Assembly (NCBI GenBank): GCA_919903585.1
Contig: CAKKST010000035.1
Span: 1 to 19,413, forward strand
Length of the DNA stretch: 19,413 nt
Source of the DNA: Nitrospiria bacterium
GTDB lineage: Bacteria; Nitrospirota; CAKKRA01; 9FT-COMBO-42-15
Direction of reading: 5' to 3'
The notes beneath the pieces were generated by a model. It saw only the letters and a program-made list of their open reading frames with translations. It ran no database searches and was not told the origin of the DNA. Positions 14,339-19,413 of this stretch are shown here, in pieces. The position numbers and the translations under genes were made by a program. Positions within the stretch are counted from its first letter, which is position 1. The number at the start of each line of letters is the position of its first letter.

Positions 14339-15649
14339 ATGGTTCGTTTTTACTTTATCCTTTTTGTTCTTCTGCTTATCATAGGATATGTATATTTTGA
14401 TTCCTTAAACCCTGGATCCATTAATCTAATCCTCTCAAAGGATGTCTCCTATGAGCTAAGGATCCCCACCCTCATCCTTCTGTCTATCTCTACAGGCGCA
14501 TTGATAGTTCTTGTCCTCGCCTTTATAAAGGATGCGAGGGATATCCTTGTAACATGGAAGGCCAGCAGGCAGCAGAGGAAGGAGGCAAAAATACAGGAGG
14601 ATTATAATAAGGCAATAAGCGCCCTATTATCAAAGAAGAATCCGCAGGCGGTCCCATATTTCCAGAAGGTGCTCTTTAGAAATCCCAACCACACAGATGC
14701 GCTGCTGCATCTCGGCGATATATACCGCCTTGAAAAGAACTATACAGAGGCAATACACTATCATCAGCGGGCAAGGAATATTGATGAAAATAATATAGAG
14801 GCGCTTTTTGCCCTTGTAAAGGATTATGAAGAGGCAAGGAAGTATGAGGAGGCAATAAAAACGCTCAATTCTATTTTGGAGATAGACAAGACAAATGTCG
14901 CTGCCCTCCTGCAGGCGCGGGATATCTTCCAAAAGATGGGGAGATGGGAGGAGGCCTATGGCATGGCTGTCCAGATATTAAAAGGACCGTTATCTCTGCA
15001 TGAGAAAGAGATAGAAAGAAAGAAGCTCCTCGGCATAAAGTATGAACTCGGCAAATCCCTTGCTGCATCAAAAAACCTTGACAGGGCGTTAAAAATATAT
15101 AAGGGGATTATCAAGCTTGACAGGAATTTTATGCCTGCATACATCGGGCTGTGCGATATCCTGCTTGAAAGTGGGGAGAGGAAAGAGGCTATAGAACTTC
15201 TGGAGGATGCCTATGCAGCAACGAAGTCGGTAATCGTTCTGCATAAATTAGAGGATGTATATCTCAGCATTGACCAGCCCGAAGCGATAATTAGTTTTTA
15301 CCAGAATGCCTTAAACAGGGATTCCAATAATCTTGACCTTAAATTCTTCCTCGGCAAGCTCTACTACAGGCTTGAGATGATTGATGATGCCTTTGAAATC
15401 CTCTCTGAGATTGACCCCACAGACAAAAACTTCCCTGACCTGCATAAGATTGTGGGAAATATATATCTGCGCAAGAACAATCCCGCTGCTGCCTCAGAGG
15501 AATTCAGGAAGGCAATGAATCTTTCCAAACAGGTGGTTGTCCCCTATTTCTGCAATGCCTGCGACTACCACTCAAATAACTGGACAGGCAAGTGCCCGAG
15601 GTGCGGGATATGGAATTCTTATATTGTAAATCTGGAAAAAACCTGTTAA
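14339..15649 (+). CDS. LapA-LapB-like fusion: two N-terminal membrane helices, TPR repeats, rubredoxin-like zinc site
   Basis: The 436-residue protein starts with two hydrophobic helices (about 3-20 and 41-64) around a SLNPGSINLIL segment, and a basic stretch follows. This resembles the small LapA (YciS, DUF1049) protein. TPR-like helices fill residues 80-395. The C-terminus has CNAC...CPRC (Cys405, 408, 419, 422), the rubredoxin-like metal site of LapB (YciM). In E. coli, LapA and LapB are separate adjacent proteins that control LPS synthesis by promoting FtsH degradation of LpxC. Here both seem joined. The start is 4 bp after rsfS and the stop 6 bp before gpmI. The domain reading is by eye; the role in LPS control is inferred. 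Confidence 0.85.
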   Translation: MVRFYFILFVLLLIIGYVYFDSLNPGSINLILSKDVSYELRIPTLILLSISTGALIVLVLAFIKDARDILVTWKASRQQRKEAKIQEDYNKAISALLSKKNPQAVPYFQKVLFRNPNHTDALLHLGDIYRLEKNYTEAIHYHQRARNIDENNIEALFALVKDYEEARKYEEAIKTLNSILEIDKTNVAALLQARDIFQKMGRWEEAYGMAVQILKGPLSLHEKEIERKKLLGIKYELGKSLAASKNLDRALKIYKGIIKLDRNFMPAYIGLCDILLESGERKEAIELLEDAYAATKSVIVLHKLEDVYLSIDQPEAIISFYQNALNRDSNNLDLKFFLGKLYYRLEMIDDAFEILSEIDPTDKNFPDLHKIVGNIYLRKNNPAAASEEFRKAMNLSKQVVVPYFCNACDYHSNNWTGKCPRCGIWNSYIVNLEKTC

Positions 15650-15655
15650 ACAAAG

Positions 15656-17257
15656 ATGGCAAAGAGGCCAAAACCAGTAGTCCTTGCTATCCTTGATGGC
15701 TGGGGTATAAATCCAAAAAAAGAAGGCAATGCCATTGCCCTGGCAAATCTGCCTGTATACAATTCCTTATTAAAAAACTATCCAAATACCACTCTTAATC
15801 CCTGCGGAGAGGCTGTCGGCCTGCCAGAAGGCCAGATGGGTAATTCAGAGGTGGGGCATCTGAATATCGGCGCCGGCAGAATAGTCTATCAGGATCTGAC
15901 GAGGATAGACAAGGCAGTAAGGGATTCCTGCTTTTCTAAGAACAGCGCCCTTGTTGATGCAATGATAAAGGCAAAGGAGAATGGCCGCTCCCTTCATCTC
16001 CTCGGCCTTGTCTCTGACGGTGGTGTGCACAGCCATATCAATCACCTCTTTGCGCTTCTCGGCATGGCAAAGGAGAACGGCCTGAGGGATGTCTATATCC
16101 ACGTCTTTCTTGACGGCAGGGATACGTCGCCAAAAAGCGGCATGGGGTATATAAAACATCTTGAGGAATATTTAAAAAAAACCGGCAGCGGCAGGATTGC
16201 TACTGTAAGCGGAAGATACTATGCAATGGATAGGGATAAACGGTGGGATAGAATAGAAAAGGCCTACAATGCAATGGTCATGGGAGAGGGTGAAAGGAGT
16301 GGTTCGGCGCTTCAGGCAGCAGAAGAAAGCTATAAAAATGATATTGCCGATGAATTTATATTGCCCACTATTATTACAGATGACAAAGGCCAGCCAATGG
16401 CAGCTATCAGGGATAACGATTCTGTCATATTTTTTAATTTCCGCGCAGATAGGGCAAGAGAGATTACATCCGCCCTTATTTCAGAGGATTTTACAGGCTT
16501 CCAGCGCAGGATAAGGCCAAGGCTCAATATATTTGTGCCCATGACAAATTATGATGACAACCTTCACCTTCCAGCCGCCTTTCCGTCGGTTAAGCTCAAA
16601 AATATCCTCGGTGGGGTTATAAGCAGGAATGGCCTGAAACAGCTCAGGATTGCAGAGACAGAAAAATATGCCCATGTAACATACTTCTTTAATGGAGGCG
16701 ATGAGAAGGCATTTGAGGGAGAGGAGAGGATTTTAATCCCATCTCCTAGAGATATTCCAACCTATGATAAAAAACCTGAGATGAGCGCCTATGAGCTTAC
16801 GGATGAGGCAGTAAGGCAGATTGAAGCAAGAAAATACGACCTGATTGTTCTGAACTATGCCAATGCAGATATGGTTGGCCATACAGGGATGCTAAATGCA
16901 GCAATAAAGGCAGTGGAGACCGTTGATAAATGCCTCGGCAGGATATTGGAGGCAGTAAAGAATATTGGCGGCATCCTGATTGTTACTGCTGATCATGGCG
17001 ATGCTGACCAGATGGTTGACTATGAAACAGGCCAGCCGCATACAGCGCATACAATGAATCCTGTGCCTTTTATTGTTATAAATAGTGTAGGGGTTCAAAA
17101 TTTTGAACCCCTACAGCTCCGGGAAAAGGGCATATTCGCGGACATAGCGCCCACCATCCTTGAGCTGATGGACATTGAAAAGCCGGATGAAATGACAGGG
17201 GTGTCGCTAATTGTAGGGGCGAACCTTGTGTTCGCCCTGCATCCCCCTCTTTCTTAA
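15656..17257 (+). CDS. gpmI: 2,3-bisphosphoglycerate-independent phosphoglycerate mutase
   Basis: GpmI interconverts 3- and 2-phosphoglycerate using two Mn ions and a phosphoserine intermediate. The 533-residue protein has Asp14 in ILDGWG, the catalytic Ser64 in QMGNSEVGHLNIGAGR, and metal-binding NYANADMVGHTG and TADHGDAD. Two odd features come from repeats. A perfect 30-bp palindrome (17086-17115) adds about ten residues, VGVQNFEPLQ, between the conserved NPVPFIVI and LREKGIFADIAPT segments. The last 14 residues, starting VGANLVFAL, are encoded by another GTAG-type repeat and an adjacent hairpin, past where the family normally ends (after MTGVSLI). Both keep the frame. The insert lies outside the visible metal and serine motifs, so the enzyme is probably active. 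The ribosome site is weak. Confidence 0.95.
   Translation: MAKRPKPVVLAILDGWGINPKKEGNAIALANLPVYNSLLKNYPNTTLNPCGEAVGLPEGQMGNSEVGHLNIGAGRIVYQDLTRIDKAVRDSCFSKNSALVDAMIKAKENGRSLHLLGLVSDGGVHSHINHLFALLGMAKENGLRDVYIHVFLDGRDTSPKSGMGYIKHLEEYLKKTGSGRIATVSGRYYAMDRDKRWDRIEKAYNAMVMGEGERSGSALQAAEESYKNDIADEFILPTIITDDKGQPMAAIRDNDSVIFFNFRADRAREITSALISEDFTGFQRRIRPRLNIFVPMTNYDDNLHLPAAFPSVKLKNILGGVISRNGLKQLRIAETEKYAHVTYFFNGGDEKAFEGEERILIPSPRDIPTYDKKPEMSAYELTDEAVRQIEARKYDLIVLNYANADMVGHTGMLNAAIKAVETVDKCLGRILEAVKNIGGILIVTADHGDADQMVDYETGQPHTAHTMNPVPFIVINSVGVQNFEPLQLREKGIFADIAPTILELMDIEKPDEMTGVSLIVGANLVFALHPPLS
17086..17115. repeat. Perfect 30-bp palindrome inside gpmI
   Basis: TGTAGGGGTTCAAAA is followed directly by its exact reverse complement. 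It shares the TGTAGGGG / CCCCTACA ends with the repeats at 5488 and 17212. Its length is a multiple of three, it contains no stop in the gpmI frame, and it encodes VGVQNFEPLQ. Confidence 0.9.
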
Positions 17258-17452
17258 AGAGGGGTTAGGGGAGATTGCATGACAAGGCATATAATGTTAC
17301 TATAATCCCCCTTAGTCCCCCTTTAGTAAAGGGGGAGTTTTTGTAGGCACGGTTTTAACCGTGCCTTTTGCACGAATAAATTCGTGCCTACAAAGGAACC
17401 TGTCCTGATCTTCATTGGTGAGATGAGGGCGAACACAAGGTTCGCCCCTACT
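17212..17452. repeat. Composite of nested palindromic repeats between gpmI and comF
   Basis: A perfect 25-bp inverted pair brackets the region: 17213-17237 and 17427-17451, each itself a GTAG-type element with GGGCGAAC stems. Between them lie a hairpin with a 9-bp stem at 17244-17264, another at 17317-17335, and a two-hairpin element at 17341-17393 with ends TTGTAGGCACG / CGTGCCTACAA. The gpmI stop codon lies in the first hairpin. Apart from two short fillers (about 17276-17303 and 17394-17426) the gap is all repeat. No transposase gene is present. Confidence 0.87.
17317..17342 (+). terminator. Possible terminator after gpmI
   Basis: The stem CCCCCTTT / AAAGGGGG with a 3-nt loop is followed by AG and TTTTT. 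It belongs to one of the repeats of the composite, so any terminator role would be borrowed. Confidence 0.5.
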
Positions 17453-17474
17453 GCAATCGTGATTGGGGATGCTA

Positions 17475-18287
17475 ATGATACACGGCTTTGCAAAAAACCT
17501 TCTGAATTTCCTCATTCCCCCAACCTGTCACATCTGTAAATTGCCAATAAAGGAATACGATAATCCCTATATCTGCCGCATCTGTTGGAAGAAAATCAGG
17601 TTTATAGACGGCCCTGTATGCCCGCGCTGCGGCATTCCCTTTAAATCATCCGTTACATTAATAAGGAGCCCTGATTATCTCTGCGGCACATGCAGAAAAC
17701 AGAAATTTTATTTTACTAAGGCCTCTGCCCTCGGTTACTACGAAGGGACGCTATCCGAGGCCATTCATATCTTTAAATATGAGAAAAAACAATCAATGGC
17801 AAAATACATGAATAGTTTAACATCAGACTCATTAATCGGGAAACTGAATGTCATGCTGAACTCGTTTCAGCATCCAATACCCTGTCGCGAGACCCTGAAC
17901 CAAGTTCAGGGTGACAGAATGCACTTTGACAACAGTCTTATAGTTCCTGTCCCCCTTCACAAAAAGAGGCTTAATGAGCGGGGTTTCAATCAATCGCTTT
18001 TGATCGCCCATCATCTATCAAAAAGTCTCAACATTCCACTTTCAATAGATGGCCTTCAGAGGGTCCGCTGGACAAGGCCGCAGATAGAACTGAGCAGGGA
18101 AGAAAGACTAAGGAATGTAAAGGGGGCATTTGCTGTAAGGGATGGTATATCATTTAAGGGAAAGAAGCTGCTTCTTATTGATGATGTTTATACAACAGGC
18201 GCTACTGTGAATGAATGTGCGAGGATGTTAAAAAAGGCAGGGGCAAAAGAGATAAATGTCTTTACCATTGCGAGGGTTGGCAGGTAA
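17475..18287 (+). CDS. comF: ComF-family phosphoribosyltransferase with repeat-encoded insert
   Basis: The protein has about 270 residues. The N-terminus has zinc-binding cysteine pairs (Cys18/21, 34/37, 49/52, 70/73). The C-terminal phosphoribosyltransferase domain has VPVPLHKKRLNERGFNQ and the PRPP motif LLIDDVYTTGAT (about 233-244). ComF proteins are linked to DNA uptake in competent bacteria, but the family is widespread and its substrate is uncertain, so competence is not implied. Residues about 126-148, VMLNSFQHP...ETLNQVQGD, come from a palindromic element inserted in-frame in the variable linker just before the conserved PVPLH segment. ATG 17475 is preferred for its GGGG at 6-nt spacing; TTG 17463 and ATG 17469 are alternatives. 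Confidence 0.92.
   Translation: MIHGFAKNLLNFLIPPTCHICKLPIKEYDNPYICRICWKKIRFIDGPVCPRCGIPFKSSVTLIRSPDYLCGTCRKQKFYFTKASALGYYEGTLSEAIHIFKYEKKQSMAKYMNSLTSDSLIGKLNVMLNSFQHPIPCRETLNQVQGDRMHFDNSLIVPVPLHKKRLNERGFNQSLLIAHHLSKSLNIPLSIDGLQRVRWTRPQIELSREERLRNVKGAFAVRDGISFKGKKLLLIDDVYTTGATVNECARMLKKAGAKEINVFTIARVGR
17849..17916. repeat. Two-hairpin palindromic repeat inserted in comF
   Basis: The ends are TGTCA and TGACA. Inside are GCTGAA-ctcgt-TTCAGC and CCCTGAAC-caa-GTTCAGGG, separated by a short spacer. This double-hairpin form encodes peptides like NSFQHP and ETLNQVQGD, which I recall seeing in annotated proteins of many bacteria, though I cannot search here. It is unlike the GTAG and CCCTCCCC families in sequence. 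Confidence 0.85.
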
Positions 18288-18295
18288 TTAAATTT

Positions 18296-18378
18296 CACCC
18301 TCCCCTATCCCCTCCCATCAAGGGAGGGGAATCTTATAGTTCCCTCTCCCCTTGCGGGAGAGGGTGAGGGTGAGGGGT
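18296..18378. repeat. CCCTCCCC-type two-hairpin repeat, copy 4 (comF / DsrE-like convergent gap)
   Basis: It starts CACCCTCCCCTAT and closes GAGGGTGAGGGG, with stems CCCCTCCC-atcaa-GGGAGGGG and CCCTCTCCCC-ttgc-GGGAGAGGG (one unpaired C). It lies between two convergent genes and is close in sequence to copy 1. It may act as a two-way transcription barrier, although no long T-tract follows. Confidence 0.85.
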
Positions 18379-18386
18379 AACTCCAT

Positions 18387-18839
18387 TTACGGTTTTATAT
18401 ATGCATATCCCTCACTCTGGAGCTTTGCAAGCTCAGCAACGCCTGAGGGGACAATATCCGAATCCTTTAGCTTTTCATTACCCACAAAAAGCTCATCCTT
18501 ATTCAGCTTCTGCCTCTGTATCGTAATATTGCATACGCCAATCTTTACACCCTGCTTTTTCAGGTTCTCCACCCTTAAAAAATTGTCATCCTCTGTCTTG
18601 CCCTTTTGCAGCATTGTCAACCCTTGTCCGTGAAGGACAGCAATTATCTCCACATTTTCCTTGCCAACTGCCTCAAGGTGATTCTGGATATTTATTAGTC
18701 CTGCCTTGTGAATCTTCTGGTCATCTGAGTTAAAATGATAAACCACCTTGACCTTCTTGCCCTCTCCTGCCTCTGCTGGCGCTGAAACAAAACTGATTAA
18801 TACAAACAATACTGCTGCTGTGATTAAAAGATTTTTCAT
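18387..18839 (-). CDS. Secreted DsrE/DsrF-like protein
   Basis: The 150-residue protein begins with a clear signal peptide: MKNLL, a hydrophobic core, then a probable cut after APAEA (about residue 24), so the mature protein should be periplasmic. The remainder resembles the DsrE/DsrF-like alpha/beta fold: VKVVYHFNSDD, a helix with GLINIQNHLEAVG, IIAVLHGQGL (His70), and VKIGVCNIT with a single Cys103. In DsrE-type sulfur carriers a cysteine at this position relays sulfur, but here only its presence is seen. GAGGAGGG precedes the ATG. It lies 39 bp after the coiled-coil gene in the same direction, so the two may form an operon. Confidence 0.78.
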   Translation of the reverse strand: MKNLLITAAVLFVLISFVSAPAEAGEGKKVKVVYHFNSDDQKIHKAGLINIQNHLEAVGKENVEIIAVLHGQGLTMLQKGKTEDDNFLRVENLKKQGVKIGVCNITIQRQKLNKDELFVGNEKLKDSDIVPSGVAELAKLQSEGYAYIKP

Positions 18840-18878
18840 ACCTCACCCTCCTCTTTTTGATTAGTTTAAAAATAGCAT

Positions 18879-19307
18879 TTATTTGCGGAAAAAGATTTGT
18901 AATATGGCTATGAGTGATGCCAACTGACCTATCCAGAATAAAAACATCCATTTAATAATATCTGAACGTGTCCTTTCCATTTCTGTCCTAACCTTTTCAA
19001 TCTCTATCTTCAATTCGTTAATGTCTTCTTTGGTTGCAGTCCTCAATTCATTAATGTCTTCTTTTGCTGCCATCCTCAATTCGTTAATGTCAATCTTCAA
19101 TTCATTAATGTCTTTTTTGGTTGCCATCTTCAATTCATTAATGTCAATCTTCAATTCGTTAATGTCTTTTTTTGTTGCAAGAATATCCTTTTTTTCTTCA
19201 AGTTCTTTGCCAACTTTGGTTTCTATATATTCAACTAAGGTTTTTGCCTCTTTTTCTCCAAGCTTGCCCTTCAATATCTCATATAATTCAATCTCTGCAA
19301 TCTGCAT
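18879..19307 (-). CDS. DUF1640-like coiled-coil protein with C-terminal membrane anchor
   Basis: The 142-residue protein starts with a short domain, LKGKLGEKEAKTLVEYIE. A coiled coil built from DINEL repeats follows (about 37-115), then a single C-terminal transmembrane helix (about 117-140: IIKWMFLFWIGQ onward). This plan resembles the DUF1640/CCDC90 family, whose bacterial members have no settled role. The repeated part is also a DNA-level tandem repeat. The ATG has AAGGGG 6 nt or so upstream. Function is unknown; the form suggests a membrane-anchored rod. Confidence 0.8.
   Translation of the reverse strand: MQIAEIELYEILKGKLGEKEAKTLVEYIETKVGKELEEKKDILATKKDINELKIDINELKMATKKDINELKIDINELRMAAKEDINELRTATKEDINELKIEIEKVRTEMERTRSDIIKWMFLFWIGQLASLIAILQIFFRK
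19010..19166. repeat. In-gene tandem repeats coding for DINEL coiled-coil units
   Basis: On the plus strand TCAATTCRTTAATGTC occurs six times, starting at 19010, 19043, 19076, 19097, 19130 and 19151. The spacings are 33, 33, 21, 33 and 21 bp, so units of 11 and 7 codons alternate. The copies are nearly identical, which points to recent copy-number change. Confidence 0.9.
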
Positions 19308-19370
19308 TAAAAACCCCTTTATGTGGTTAGGTTATTAACGGTCTCGTAATTGTAACTGCATAATATTTAA

Positions 19371-19408
19371 AAATCCCTCCTGCCCTCCCTTTGTCAAAGG
19401 GAGGATTT
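19371..19408. repeat. AATCC-type hairpin repeat at the right edge
   Basis: A 9-bp stem CCTCCCTTT-gtc-AAAGGGAGG (19384-19404) is flanked by AAATCCCTCC on the left and ATTTAT on the right. It resembles the hairpins at 17244 and 17317 and lies upstream of the coiled-coil gene. The window ends just beyond it. Confidence 0.7.
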
Positions 19409-19413
19409 ATCCC

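Noticed and set aside
17212..17452. Insertion sequence remnant
   Set aside because: No transposase fragment is encoded; the region is explained by small palindromic repeats.
17475..18287. comF as a pseudogene
   Set aside because: The repeat insert keeps the frame and all cysteine pairs and the PRPP motif are intact.
19010..19179. CRISPR-like array
   Set aside because: The spacings are 33 and 21 bp, units are contiguous coding sequence of a coiled coil, and no unique spacers or cas genes are present.

Overview
This window looks like a stretch of chromosome from a Gram-negative bacterium of moderate GC content. The outer-membrane clue is a LapA/LapB-type protein with a rubredoxin-like zinc site. 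The gene set (rplU-rpmA-obgE-proB-proA-nadD-rsfS-TPR-gpmI-comF, plus HD-GYP, Crp and DUF1640-like proteins) and the dense small palindromic repeats resemble Nitrospirota or former Deltaproteobacteria. That placement is an inference from gene order and protein flavour, not a proven assignment.

Left half, minus strand (79-8646): a complete tryptophan operon in the order trpE-trpG-trpD-trpC-trpF-trpB-trpA. The genes overlap or are tightly packed, apart from a 106-bp trpD/trpC gap that holds a palindromic repeat. Two regulatory genes follow trpA in the same direction with almost no gap: a GAF/HD-GYP protein (predicted cyclic-di-GMP phosphodiesterase) with a lysine-rich N-terminal tail, and a Crp-family protein with a good cyclic-nucleotide cassette but an atypical recognition helix. 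Before trpE lies a strong hairpin plus T-tract with no visible Trp-codon leader peptide.

Middle, 8647-8834: a divergent control region. The plus-strand rplU-rpmA operon starts here and ends in a clear intrinsic terminator at 9453-9485.

Right half, plus strand (9638-18287): obgE-proB-proA-nadD-rsfS-lapA/lapB-like-gpmI-comF. It combines ribosome maturation, proline synthesis, NAD synthesis, envelope control, glycolysis and a ComF-type phosphoribosyltransferase. obgE has no ATG, GTG or TTG at its expected start; an in-frame ATC sits there instead. At the right end, on the minus strand, lie a DUF1640-like coiled-coil membrane protein and a secreted DsrE-like protein.

The most striking theme is invasion by several families of small palindromic repeats. 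They fill nearly every large intergenic gap, and they also enter coding sequence while keeping it open. A perfect 30-bp palindrome lies in-frame in gpmI, a two-hairpin element lies in-frame in comF, and repeat DNA encodes the C-terminal tails of ObgE and GpmI. A 14-bp tandem repeat encodes most of a 16-residue N-terminal extension of TrpA. One repeat end appears to supply the ribosome-binding site of proB. No tRNA, rRNA, CRISPR array, transposase or phage gene was seen.
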